Numbered from the stretch's first letter, positions 55,085 to 62,813 are shown. The stretch: 64,000 bases of DNA from Paenibacillus sp. MMS18-CY102 (GCF_009789195.1 NZ_WSTC01000003.1:124001-188000), one strand, 5' to 3'. Notes: a model not told the origin generated them from the letters alone. Program-made: numbers and translations.

Positions 55085-56580
55085 CCCCGCCCGCGTTTCC
55101 TTTCGGATTGATTCCGTCCACGCACAACATTAATCTGATTAATTAATCGAGGGCGGGTTCGCATGGCCCATTGGGGCAGCCGGAACAGCGTATCCTTCTG
55201 GTCAGCAAGATTAAATGGCCCGAACGGGCTCATATATGGAATGCCGAATGACCGCAGGCTGCACAGATGAAGCATTAACGCAATAAGCCCGACAATAATG
55301 CCGAATAGCCCGAACGAAGCGGCAAGCCCCATCAGCGGAAAACGAAGCATCCGAATCGAAATCGACATATTCATCGCCGGCACTACGAAGCTAGATATGG
55401 CCGTAATGGACACCACGATGACCATCGCGGCCGATACAATTCCTGCATCTACAGCTGCCTGCCCGATGACAAGCGTTCCTACAATCGAGACCGCTTGCCC
55501 AATTGCCTTCGGCATGCGAATGCCCGCTTCACGAAGAATTTCGAATATGACCTCCATCATTAGCGCTTCGATAAATGCAGGGAACGGAATGCCTTCGCGC
55601 TGGGCTGCCAAGCTAATCAGAAGCTGCGGCGGAATCATTTCATGATGATACGTAGTTATCGCTATATAGAGAGCTGGCACTAACAATGCGATTAAAATGC
55701 CGCCAAAGCGGAGAATGCGCAGCAAGCTGCTAATATCAGACCGTTGGTAATAATCTTCCGCCGAGTGCATAAAAGAAATAAACAGCGCCGGCACAACCAG
55801 TACATGCGGCGTCCCGTCGACCAATATGGCTACCTTGCCTTCAAGCAGCTCGGCTGCAATAACATCCGGACGCTCCGAATTATAAATTGTCGGGAACGGC
55901 GAGTACGTCTCGTCCTGAATGAGTTCCTCAATATATCCGCTCTCAAGGATGCCATCGATGTCGATGCGATCGAGCCGCTCGCGAACCTCCGCAACCACTT
56001 TTTCGTTGGCGATGCCCTTGATGTACATGATCGACACATCGGTCTGCGTTACCTGGCCGATCTGCCTCGTCTCCATCCAGAGCTGCTTGTTCTTGATCTT
56101 GCGCCGGATGAGCGCTGTATTGGTACGAATCGATTCCGAGAACCCTTCTTTCGGTCCACGGATAACCGTCTCGCCCGTTGCCTCAGGCACCCCGCGGTCT
56201 TTGAAACTGCTCATCTCAATGGAGTAGGCTTCCCTGCTTCCATCAATCAAAAGGATGATATAACCGGACATTAGCCGGTTAAATATCGTTTCGAAATCCT
56301 CGCATTGCTGGCTGCCGCCCGCCAGTTTGCTGCCGATCAAATTTCTCGTTGCGTCGAGATTCCGCATATCAATTATGAGAATGTCTGCTATTAACTCTTG
56401 AACGGACCGGCTATCTGCGAGCCCCGCCGTGTAGATCACGACAGCGTTCACGCCTGCTCCGCCTACGTCAATGGCAAATGGCTTAAAAATAATGTCCGAG
56501 CTGTTGCCTAACTGTTCACGCATGATTCGTACATTTTCTTCAAGGCTCGCTTGTATCTGCTTGGTGTCGGATTCAGGCAT
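55081..56580 (-). CDS. Spore germination protein, GerA family (A subunit)
   Basis: 499 residues: an N-terminal soluble domain (about 1-240, with QCEDFETIFNRLMSGYIIL and the GPKEGFSESIRTNTALIRRK signature) and a C-terminal membrane part of about five helices containing PQLLISLAAQREGIPFPAF. First gene of the ger operon. Together with C and B it forms a nutrient-gated ion channel that triggers germination. Confidence 0.95.
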   Translation of the reverse strand: MPESDTKQIQASLEENVRIMREQLGNSSDIIFKPFAIDVGGAGVNAVVIYTAGLADSRSVQELIADILIIDMRNLDATRNLIGSKLAGGSQQCEDFETIFNRLMSGYIILLIDGSREAYSIEMSSFKDRGVPEATGETVIRGPKEGFSESIRTNTALIRRKIKNKQLWMETRQIGQVTQTDVSIMYIKGIANEKVVAEVRERLDRIDIDGILESGYIEELIQDETYSPFPTIYNSERPDVIAAELLEGKVAILVDGTPHVLVVPALFISFMHSAEDYYQRSDISSLLRILRFGGILIALLVPALYIAITTYHHEMIPPQLLISLAAQREGIPFPAFIEALMMEVIFEILREAGIRMPKAIGQAVSIVGTLVIGQAAVDAGIVSAAMVIVVSITAISSFVVPAMNMSISIRMLRFPLMGLAASFGLFGIIVGLIALMLHLCSLRSFGIPYMSPFGPFNLADQKDTLFRLPQWAMRTRPRLINQINVVRGRNQSERKRGRG

Positions 56581-56673
56581 GCGGCTACCTACTTTAGCTG
56601 GTTAATGACATACATAGCACCAGTATGAACTTCACGTTGGGCTTTTAAACGGTTGGTTAAGGGGAGGATAAAC

Positions 56674-56772
56674 GTGAAAAAAGCTAGAGAAATAAATCAT
56701 AGCAGCCCGCGCTGTGGAATATATATCTCGAAACCGAGGATTGCTACACTGGAAGGATTGAGGAGCATATGA
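56674..56772 (+). CDS. Small upstream ORF coupled to the GMC oxidoreductase
   Basis: 32 codons, GTG start, with a strong GGGGAGG 6 nt upstream. It ends in ATATGA, so its stop overlaps the GMC start codon (ATGA). The peptide is basic, with one Cys (HSSPRCGIYISKP). It is not recognised. It may be a short leader that couples translation, since the RBS directly before the GMC start (GAGGAG) lies inside it. Confidence 0.55.
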   Translation: MKKAREINHSSPRCGIYISKPRIATLEGLRSI

Positions 56773-58229
56773 ATGCCAGCCAATTCATCTCTGCATGTCC
56801 TGAAGTTGCACAACCGATTCAATCGAACTGGATACCAATAACTTCGCTTGACGAGATGGAGCAACGCGAATACGACGTTCTCATTGTGGGTTCAGGTGCG
56901 GGGGGCGGAGCGGCTTTATGGCGCCTGTGCCAGCGATGGGGTGCCGATAAACGAATCGGCTTAATTGAAGCCGGTGACACTTTGTTGAGCACACATGCCC
57001 GCAATATTAGCACGTTGTCTGATGAATTCCGCTTTTCGAGCTATTTGCGAGCGATCAAGCAGCCGGTTGCAGGCAGCGCTCCAGACTTCTCAGGCGCAAT
57101 GCAAGTGATTGCACTGGGCGGGAGAACGCTGTTCTGGACCGCTATCGCGCCTCGGCCGTATGCTGGCGCTCTGGCCGATTGGCCTGTACCGATGAACGAG
57201 CTGAATTATTACTATGGGGTTGCAGAGCGGTTTATGAACGTCCGGGACTACTTCTCTTTCCAATACCCGATGTGGGAAGCGCTGTTGAACCGGCTGCAAG
57301 TTAATGGCTTTCCACAGGCCAAATATGCACCTAGGGCACTTGATTTTGAACCGCTCAATTATAATGGTTCCATCAATTCCAACGTTTATTTCAGCTCTGT
57401 CCAATTTCTAGCCGAAGGCTTGAACTCGCATCCCTATGACCTGGCCGTACAGGCGAGGGCAACCCGAATTCTCACTTGCGGCGGCAGAGCATGCGGCGTT
57501 GAAGTGGCGAAACCGGACAAGCGTATCTATCGATTAAAGGCCAAAAATATTATTCTAGCAACCGGCACGTTGCAAACCCCGAGGCTGCTTCTGCATTCAG
57601 CAATTCCGGGCCCTAGCATCGGCCATTTTTTGTGGAACCATTCTTATTTGAAAGCCACCGTGCAGATGAGGCCTGACGGATTCGCGCGAGAAATCAGTTT
57701 CGCAGCCTTCCCTTACGCACTAATTATTCCCCAGACGGAGGGTCACCCCTATCAAATTCAAATTTATCCCTCGGGCTTGCCAGCTGAGAAGAAAATCGAA
57801 TTGAACGCTTTTGGGACAGTTGAACCGCGGTATGTGAACCGTGTAACGCTTGATCCCTATAAGAGGGATGAGTACGGCGTTCCAATCATAAAAGTCGACT
57901 TCGCCTATAGTGACAGGGATTGGGCTGTAGTGGCTCAAATGTCACAAACGCTGCTCCATGCAGCCGCTGCTTGGGGAAGTGATATTCAACCTCCTGGCAT
58001 ATGCATGCTGCCTCCCGGTGCAGACAGCCATGAATCAGGAACATGCCGGATGGGCACCGATCCCTACACCTCGGCAACGAATCCGTACGGGCAAATTCAT
58101 CACGTACCCGGATTATTTGTCGCAGACAATAGCGTGCTTCCAAGTACAGGCGGAGCCAATCCAACGCTGTCGACGATTGCGCTGGCTATTCGAACGGCTG
58201 ATTATATTGCAGGACAGAATTGTACCTAA
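56769..58229 (+). CDS. GMC-family FAD-dependent oxidoreductase
   Basis: 486 residues. FAD-binding dinucleotide motif VLIVGSGAGGGAALWRL (about 39-55) and, at the C-terminus, DSHESGTCRMG with the catalytic His region, GLFVADNSVLPSTGGANPT and TIALAIRTADYI. It oxidises an alcohol or sugar hydroxyl. The closest match in layout is to gluconate-2-dehydrogenase-like or glucose-methanol-choline enzymes in Paenibacillus. No gluconate dehydrogenase small subunit gene is present. Confidence 0.9.
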   Translation: MNASQFISACPEVAQPIQSNWIPITSLDEMEQREYDVLIVGSGAGGGAALWRLCQRWGADKRIGLIEAGDTLLSTHARNISTLSDEFRFSSYLRAIKQPVAGSAPDFSGAMQVIALGGRTLFWTAIAPRPYAGALADWPVPMNELNYYYGVAERFMNVRDYFSFQYPMWEALLNRLQVNGFPQAKYAPRALDFEPLNYNGSINSNVYFSSVQFLAEGLNSHPYDLAVQARATRILTCGGRACGVEVAKPDKRIYRLKAKNIILATGTLQTPRLLLHSAIPGPSIGHFLWNHSYLKATVQMRPDGFAREISFAAFPYALIIPQTEGHPYQIQIYPSGLPAEKKIELNAFGTVEPRYVNRVTLDPYKRDEYGVPIIKVDFAYSDRDWAVVAQMSQTLLHAAAAWGSDIQPPGICMLPPGADSHESGTCRMGTDPYTSATNPYGQIHHVPGLFVADNSVLPSTGGANPTLSTIALAIRTADYIAGQNCT

Positions 58230-58254
58230 CGGATGGCTAAATCCACAATTCCAT

Positions 58255-58298
58255 CAAAAAAGAGGGCAGCCTGGCATTCATCCTCAGGTCTCCCTCTG
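58255..58298 (-). terminator. Terminator of the tRNA array-ykuK transcript
   Basis: AGAGGG...CTG and CAG...CCCTCT stem; on the minus strand it is followed by TTTTTT. It lies about 36 bp after the YkuK-type stop. Confidence 0.8.
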
Positions 58299-58333
58299 CA
58301 TGCAAACTACTACTATATTCCCCATGGTTATGT

Positions 58334-58909
58334 CTAAATAATGAAAGGGATTTTACTGCTTTTCGAAAACCGATCCGCATAGGAGGATGCCCCGAAGGAA
58401 TCAGGTTTGATGACAGGAAGCCAACCCAGCGATTCAACTCGATCTACCATTTCAGACACATATAGCGCCGTTTTGCTAACTGACTTATCCCGACCGGCAT
58501 CGATATGGATAAAATGATCAAGAGCAGCTCCATGGTACACATAAGGAAGTAGAATATCTTCTAATTGGCCCCGCTTCTGTTCATCAAAATAGCACGCAAC
58601 TTCTTCGCTTAGGCTAGTTTCCGTGGACAGTTTATCGCGCACAGACGTGATCTCCCGAGGGATGATCACTTGGCGGTAGCATGCCCAAGCCCCTTTACTC
58701 TCACGCCGGATAATGATCCCGGTGATCATTTTGGTAAACCCCCGGTGTACATGCCCATCCGTGCCTATAATCAGATTGTAAGTTGCATGCGGCTCTTGCT
58801 TTAAGAAGGACTCGATGCGAGAGAAGACCGTATCGATCTCTATTCTACGTTCAGCTGTGTTCATGAAACTCATGTTATGAATCAATGGTATTTTCGGATT
58901 CCTCTTCAT
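58334..58909 (-). CDS. ykuK: YkuK-type RNase H-fold protein (DUF458)
   Basis: 191 residues of the YkuK/DUF458 family, predicted to have an RNase H-like fold. Conserved stretches are YNLIIGTDGHVHRG with the acidic residue of strand 1, KGAWACYRQVIIPRE, LSEEVACYF and VIKPDSFGASSYADR. Function in Firmicutes is unknown; a nuclease role is possible. AGGTGA lies 7 nt before the ATG. It begins 66 bp after the CCA end of the last tRNA in the array, with only a weak hairpin between, so it is probably the last gene of the LexA-controlled tRNA transcript. Its C-terminus is about 20 residues longer than usual. Confidence 0.85.
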   Translation of the reverse strand: MKRNPKIPLIHNMSFMNTAERRIEIDTVFSRIESFLKQEPHATYNLIIGTDGHVHRGFTKMITGIIIRRESKGAWACYRQVIIPREITSVRDKLSTETSLSEEVACYFDEQKRGQLEDILLPYVYHGAALDHFIHIDAGRDKSVSKTALYVSEMVDRVESLGWLPVIKPDSFGASSYADRFSKSSKIPFII

Positions 58910-58975
58910 ATATAATCACCTGTACCTCAACGGGTTCTCGTCCTTTCTGCCGAACTCGGCAAAGTTTATGTAATT

Positions 58976-59062
58976 TGGTGCGCCCCATGAGACTCGAACT
59001 CATAATCGTCTGATGACCACGGATTTTAAGTCCGCTGCGTCTGCCAATTCCGCCAGGGGCGC
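58976..59062 (-). tRNA. tRNA-Leu (anticodon TAA)
   Basis: Acceptor GCGCCCC/GGGGCGC perfectly paired, encoded CCA, anticodon loop CTTAAAA, long variable arm typical of Leu, T arm ATGAG-TTCGAGT-CTCAT. Looks fully functional. Last tRNA of the array in transcription order. Confidence 0.92.
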
Positions 59063-59120
59063 AAAACATATCCGTCCATCTTGCCTCTTGTTCCGATATC
59101 GCGTATCGAATGAGAGGAAA

Positions 59121-59196
59121 TGGCAGGAGTCATGGGCATCGAACCCATCACAGCCTGTTTTGGAGACAGGCTCGCCAGCCGAGGACATGGACTCCT
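59121..59196 (-). tRNA. tRNA-Trp-like (anticodon CCA), aberrant D arm
   Basis: Acceptor AGGAGTC/GACTCCT, encoded CCA, anticodon stem CCTGT/ACAGG with loop CTCCAAA, and T arm ATGGG-TTCGATG-CCCAT are good. The D stem (TGTC against GCGA) has two mismatches. Possibly a degenerating or atypical tRNA. Confidence 0.6.
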
Positions 59197-59208
59197 AAAT
59201 GGTTTGTG

Positions 59209-59282
59209 GAACAGGGGAAACAGGATTCGAACCTGTGCTCACCGATTAACAGTCGGTTGCCTTACCGCTTGGCTATACCCCT
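59209..59282 (-). tRNA. tRNA-Asn-like (anticodon GTT)
   Basis: Anticodon arm ACCGA-CTGTTAA-TCGGT, T arm ACAGG-TTCGAAT-CCTGT, D arm of the GCCAAGCGGTAAGGC type usually seen in Gln/Lys tRNAs. The acceptor AGGGGTA/TTCCCCT has a T-T mismatch, and no CCA directly follows the discriminator. The body resembles the tRNA-Gln of the same array, suggesting identity change by anticodon-arm replacement. Confidence 0.65.
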
Positions 59283-59295
59283 TTAAAATATAGTG

Positions 59296-59364
59296 ACGTG
59301 GACGGGGCTCGAACCCGCAGATCCCGGCTTGAAAGGCCGGTGTGTTAAACCAGTTTGAAAACAT
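59296..59364 (-). tRNA. Degenerate tRNA-Glu-like (anticodon TTC)
   Basis: Anticodon arm CCGGC-CTTTCAA-GCCGG and T arm GCGGG-TTCGAGC-CCCGT are intact. The 3' acceptor strand CCACGTC has no matching 5' strand: the expected place is taken by the 3' end of the neighbouring tRNA-Gln. Probably a fused or truncated tRNA pseudogene. Confidence 0.45.
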
Positions 59365-59437
59365 GGCTGCCCCTCCTGGATTCGAACCAGGGATCACGGT
59401 GTCAAAGACCGTTGCCTTGCCGCTTGGCTAAGGGGCA
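59364..59437 (-). tRNA. tRNA-Gln (anticodon TTG)
   Basis: Acceptor TGCCCCT/AGGGGCA, discriminator G and encoded CCA, D arm with GCGGC, anticodon loop CTTTGAC, T arm CCTGG-TTCGAAT-CCAGG. All stems pair. Functional-looking. Confidence 0.92.
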
Positions 59438-59445
59438 ATAATAAT

Positions 59446-59522
59446 TGGGGAGATCGACCAGAATCGAACTGGCATGTATCGGGATCACAACCCGGCGTGT
59501 TATCCATTTCACCACGATCTCC
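59446..59522 (-). tRNA. tRNA-His (anticodon GTG)
   Basis: Has the His-specific extra G-1 opposite C73, acceptor GAGATCG/CGATCTC, encoded CCA, anticodon loop TTGTGAT, T arm GCCAG-TTCGATT-CTGGT. One mismatch at the top of the anticodon stem. Confidence 0.87.
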
Positions 59523-59529
59523 ATATTGA

Positions 59530-59606
59530 TGGTCGGAGCAGCAGGATTCGAACCTACGGCCACGTATTCCCAAAATACGTGCTCTGCCAAGCTGAGCTAT
59601 GCCCCG
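59530..59606 (-). tRNA. tRNA-Pro (anticodon TGG)
   Basis: Acceptor CGGGGCA/TGCTCCG, discriminator A, encoded CCA, anticodon arm CGTAT-TTTGGGA-ATACG, T arm GTAGG-TTCGAAT-CCTGC. Complete. Confidence 0.92.
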
Positions 59607-59607
59607 G

Positions 59608-59684
59608 TGGCGGATAGGAGCGGCCTTGAACCGCTATCTGTTGTCCGGCGAATGTTCGACAGACTATTTGATAACGTCCCATCC
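59608..59684 (-). tRNA. tRNA pseudogene or highly unusual tRNA
   Basis: Acceptor GGATGGG/CCTATCC, discriminator G, CCA and T arm AGCGG-TTCAAGG-CCGCT are intact, and total length is normal. The D and anticodon region cannot be folded canonically: TGTCG pairs with CGACA only if a base bulges, giving a 9-nt loop without T33. Amino acid identity cannot be assigned. Confidence 0.45.
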
Positions 59685-59708
59685 ATGTTGTTATTGTTGT
59701 GGAAATAA

Positions 59709-59782
59709 TGACGGCAGCCAGATTCGAACTGGCGCATGCTGCTGTGAAAGAGCAGTGTGTTAATCCGCTTCACCATGCCGCC
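59709..59782 (-). tRNA. tRNA-Glu (anticodon TTC), first in the array
   Basis: Acceptor GGCGGCA/TGCCGTC, anticodon arm CTGCT-CTTTCAC-AGCAG, T arm GCCAG-TTCGAAT-CTGGC all pair. No CCA is encoded (TTA instead). Its body differs strongly from the usual Bacillus tRNA-Glu. The predicted transcript starts about 2 nt before its 5' end. Confidence 0.75.
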
Positions 59783-59790
59783 ATGAGATG

Positions 59791-59819
59791 ATTATCAAGA
59801 ACATATGTTCTCATTTTCA
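59791..59819 (-). promoter_or_regulatory. Promoter of the tRNA array with LexA (SOS) box in the spacer
   Basis: On the minus strand: TGAAAA (59814-59819), exactly 17 bp, GATAAT (59791-59796). The spacer contains GAACATATGTTC (59799-59810), a perfect palindrome identical to the core of the Bacillus LexA/DinR box CGAACATATGTTCG. LexA bound there would block the promoter, and SOS induction would release it. Confidence 0.75.
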
Positions 59820-59826
59820 GCATAAT

Positions 59827-59880
59827 AAAAAGGCACCATCAACGTTCCTTTCTTCACTGGGCATGAAGAAAGACCACCTT
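59827..59880 (-). terminator. Terminator of the 61-residue protein gene
   Basis: CTTTCTTC and GAAGAAAG inner stem with AAGG/CCTT outer pairing; on the minus strand it is followed by TTTTTATT. It separates the small gene from the tRNA promoter, so the array has its own start site. Confidence 0.7.
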
Positions 59881-59930
59881 GAGAGTAGCCTTTACGCACG
59901 GATCGATATTAAGTTCACGAACAAAGCCGA

Positions 59931-60116
59931 TCAGTTGCAGTAAACCTGCAAGTGATTCCCTCGTCGTAACCTATATTTCCGCTGAAGCTCTGCGTAAAAG
60001 GCATGCGTTTGTAGTTGGATGAATTCGAGCCATTGTCCGAACCAATTCGGATTAATCTCGGGTAACTGCTGCTGCTCGTTATGCTCGGGATATAACTTAA
60101 TCTCGTGTGTTGCCAT
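59931..60116 (-). CDS. Small hypothetical protein (61 residues) upstream of the tRNA array
   Basis: 61 residues, charged, Gln-rich and aromatic (LPEINPNWFGQWLEFIQLQ), with a basic end. RBS GGGAGGAAA 6-7 nt before the ATG. It has its own strong promoter (60152-60181) and terminator. Not recognised. The promoter and RBS architecture match the gene at 60303-60419. Confidence 0.65.
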   Translation of the reverse strand: MATHEIKLYPEHNEQQQLPEINPNWFGQWLEFIQLQTHAFYAELQRKYRLRRGNHLQVYCN

Positions 60117-60151
60117 CGTCGTTTCCTCCCTTCGTTCGGTTCATGTTTTGC

Positions 60152-60181
60152 ATCGTATCACAGTATAATTTTTACTGTCAA
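60152..60181 (-). promoter_or_regulatory. Promoter of the 61-residue protein gene
   Basis: TTGACA, 18-bp spacer, TACGAT on the minus strand. An ACAGTA/TACTGT inverted repeat straddles the spacer and could bind a regulator. Confidence 0.65.
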
Positions 60182-60218
60182 TACTTTTTTTTCAATTTAT
60201 TTTTCGCTGTTTATGCAT

Positions 60219-60266
60219 CAAAAAAGGGCTGCCGGATCGCATGTTCCACGATCCAGACAGCCCTTG
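60219..60266 (-). terminator. Terminator of the 38-residue protein gene
   Basis: AAGGGCTG and CAGCCCTT outer arms with GGATCG/CGATCC inside; the minus strand tail is TTTTTT. 37 bp past the stop. Confidence 0.85.
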
Positions 60267-60302
60267 GCGTGTTTGTGAGGATGCACATTGCACCTCAATA
60301 AA

Positions 60303-60419
60303 CTACCGCATATTCAGGGAGTTCGGGATCGCGATATGTTCAAATAAAGGCTGCTCATAATTCTCGCATCCTTGCGGCTGATTGTTTAAATGCTGCTCGC
60401 TGCCGTTAATTTGCCACAT
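60303..60419 (-). CDS. Small protein, 38 residues, strong RBS
   Basis: 38 codons from ATG with GGAGGAGGG about 8 nt upstream. Composition is Asn/Gln rich (GSEQHLNNQPQGCENYEQ) with one Cys. It has its own near-consensus promoter and terminator, which argues for real expression. Not recognised. It could be a small regulator, a toxin or a secreted-type peptide, but nothing decides between these. Confidence 0.6.
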   Translation of the reverse strand: MWQINGSEQHLNNQPQGCENYEQPLFEHIAIPNSLNMR

Positions 60420-60462
60420 ATCGTTTTCCCTCCTCCTTCGTTCGTTGGTTTTGATGTGACTA

Positions 60463-60492
60463 ATCATAAGTGCAGGTATTTCCAGTTGTCAA
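60463..60492 (-). promoter_or_regulatory. Promoter of the 38-residue protein gene
   Basis: TTGACA, 18-bp spacer, TATGAT on the minus strand, about 45 bp upstream of the start codon. Confidence 0.65.
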
Positions 60493-61254
60493 GCGTTTTT
60501 CAAATTTTATTTTGGATACTTTCGTGACCAGCCGAAGGCAGCATACGGATCACCGCATCCTCTATTTGCATTTTTATTCAGGATGAACACTTCACTACTT
60601 CTCGATAGGATGCTGTTCTTCCCCACTGATCTCCAACCCATTTTCAACTTTGAGATTGTTTCAATGGCGTATTAGAGGATTGCGCGTTCTGAGGCGGCCG
60701 AACCCCGATTTTTCTTGATAAATTCGTATCTAGTATTGCTAGTTATTACGTACGAAGAGTACAGAAATATCTCTTTGCTCGGATAGGATTTCTCCCCTTT
60801 TTATTCAGGCAAAATCCTTGGCTATGATGTCCTCCTACTCTCTTCCGCACATGTATCCGTTGTATAGAAATTCACAATATTGTATGTTAAATAAGCTGAA
60901 ATAATCAATTTACTTTAGGGCTAAAGAGCTAGGCAGTTCTAACTTTGATCTTTATTTCAAATAAGGGCCAATGATCCGCATGCAGGAATCCTAGAGCTTT
61001 TGCTCGTTTTCGACCGAATAGTGTCCTCCAAAAATATGCATTATTCTGCATACCGAAAAGGATAAACATTGCGTTATTTTGCGCTATGCTCATCCTTCTT
61101 TTAAGCTTAATCTATATCTTCCTACTTACCGATTAAAGCATTTATCGTATCAATACATTTAACTAATCTCTTTCATCCTAGCAACGCCTAATTCAAATAT
61201 GTTATCTCCGCACGCCTGAATCTGTTCAATTCGTCTTGTGAACTATCAGTCAAA
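60493..61254. other. AT-rich stretch of gene debris
   Basis: No complete gene. On the minus strand short protein-like pieces can be read, for example LPWDMGMFDLTDSSQDELN and QACGDNIFELGVARMKEI at about 61160-61285 and ENRGSAASERAIL-like readings near 60680. Frames change every few dozen codons. It is consistent with decayed genes. Confidence 0.4.
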
Positions 61255-62020
61255 TCAAACATACCCATATCCCAAGGTAGACGTAGTCTTAATGTCTGTC
61301 TCTTTAATAAATAGTTTTGAAACAGGTACAATTTGTTGAGCAAAGCTTGAAGAGGTTATAGATATATAAATCGGTCTCTGTAGAATTCCATCAACTACCC
61401 CTTCACCATATACTCACTTATAGTTAGGTGAATAGCTCATAAGGCCAATAAAGCATTCTCGAAAATTGCATATTGTTGAATCCCTAAGACGTCATGTTTA
61501 AGTTTATTGTATGCTTTCACCACTTTGGTATATTATTGGGCTTTATCTCTGAATTTTTATCCCAAGTTTCAAGTAATTTAAATGGCTGCAGAATATTGCT
61601 ATTATTAAATTCATCTTGCAAAGCGGGGGAAGATAAAATGCCTTCGCGTAGATTAATAAACGTATCAGGAGATAGAAAATTTTGTATATCTATTATTCCA
61701 GTTGATTTAACAAACAATTTAGTATATAAATCCCTTGAAATTATCTCAAATAGATTTGAAGCTTCCCTAATTATAGTTGCGAAGCGAACGGAAGTAGTTT
61801 TTATATTGGATAATATTGGATTAACAAACTCAAACGAATTAAGCATTTGTTGCTCTATCGAAAGATACTGGTTCTTTATACCAATAACTTCTCTCGATAT
61901 TTTTCTAAGATAATTTTGCTGTTGATCTTCAATATTAAGTAGTTCTTGTCCATAAGCAAAAATCTCTTTATCGGGGATGTTATTCCTGGTCGGCAATGGA
62001 TAGGATTTAATTTTAACCAT
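61255..62020 (-). pseudogene. Decayed HEPN-like gene
   Basis: It starts well, with AAAGGAGG upstream of ATG at 62020, and reads 167 codons before a stop at 61517. In the next frame the sequence continues VKAYNKLKHDVLGIQQYAIF, a W-x-A-Y-N-x-L-K-H pattern seen at the end of some HEPN-like/Abi-associated helical proteins. A third frame then gives GILQRPIYISITSSSFAQQ to about 61255. Loss of one G at TGGTGAAAGC would explain the first break. At least two frameshifts and one nonsense codon make it non-functional unless these are sequencing errors. Confidence 0.55.
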
Positions 62021-62174
62021 TAGTTCCTCCTTTAATTACTTTGATAACATACTAGCATTCATATTTCTGTAAACCATTTATTCATTTTGTACGTCGTTCA
62101 TTCCAATATAATCATCGAGACTTAGAGTCCTCAAATAACCCAATAACGTGCCTTAAGCTTAGTCCCTGTTATTC

Positions 62175-62372
62175 TTATATAAATCTAATTTCCCATCGTA
62201 TCATCAACTTGTCTTTAATCTCACGAATGCGTTTATTATCATTTAAAATGAAATCCCCTCTTCCCAAATATATGTGCACTATATATTCCATCGCAATATA
62301 GGGTATAGTCTACGACTTTGATTTAACATTATTACCACCGAACATTGTACTTGTTCCACTAAAACTAAACAG
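62175..62372 (-). pseudogene. Gene fragment with in-frame stop
   Basis: One frame reads SFSGTSTMFGGNNVKSKS, stop, TIPYIAMEYIVHIYLGRGD and then LNDNKRIREIKDKLMIRWEI before ending. It has clear coding character on both sides of one TAG, but no start. Family unknown. Confidence 0.4.
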
Positions 62373-62405
62373 TTAGGACTCATCATTTGAACATTCCATT
62401 CTAAA

Positions 62406-62443
62406 AAATCAGTCCCGATGATATTTATCATCGGGACTGATTT
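62406..62443. terminator. Long perfect palindrome, bidirectional terminator-like
   Basis: AAATCAGTCCCGATGATA and its complement around a 2-nt centre form an 18-bp perfect stem with A/T flanks. It could also be the footprint of a lost mobile element. Confidence 0.7.
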
Positions 62444-62552
62444 AGGTAGTTCCACAAACTATATACTGGTTCTAGACTGTTCATCACTTGACGAGATAGG
62501 TTTTTGATATATCCATGAAGTGCTGCAACGCCCGGCAGTCTTGTTCGCGCAA

Positions 62553-62671
62553 AATAAAGTTGGAAACCGCCAGTCGTTGATGCGACCGGCGGTTCTATTG
62601 TTACCTACGAGTACGTTATATAAATAAGTTGGAAACTGTTTATTTAGCAAGTGAAAAATAAAGTTGGAAAC
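62553..62671 (+). repeat. Three direct repeats AAATAAAGTTGGAAAC upstream of the NYN gene
   Basis: Copies at 62553-62567 (AATAAAGTTGGAAAC), 62622-62636 (AAATAAGTTGGAAAC) and 62656-62671. Spacings are 69 and about 35 bp, roughly 2:1. A CCGCCaGTCG/CGACcGGCGG hairpin lies between the first two. They may be operator or recombination sites. Confidence 0.55.
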
Positions 62672-62813
62672 TAAACAGCCAGTGGAACAAACAAGAATGT
62701 ATTAATTGCGAGTCTGATGAATTCTCACAATTATAAGGTTAATAGAGTTACAGGTTTCACATAAAGCTAATTATGGTAAGATGTAGATAAACATATACAG
62801 GGAGGTTCCGTGA

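Noticed and set aside
62459-62650. 63-residue minus-strand frame across the direct repeats
   Set aside because: It consists of repeat and hairpin sequence with no RBS. Overlap with non-coding repeats makes it unlikely to be a gene.
62553-62671. Remnant CRISPR array at the GTTGGAAAC repeats
   Set aside because: Only three short repeats with unequal spacing and no cas genes. Better described as direct repeats of unknown role.
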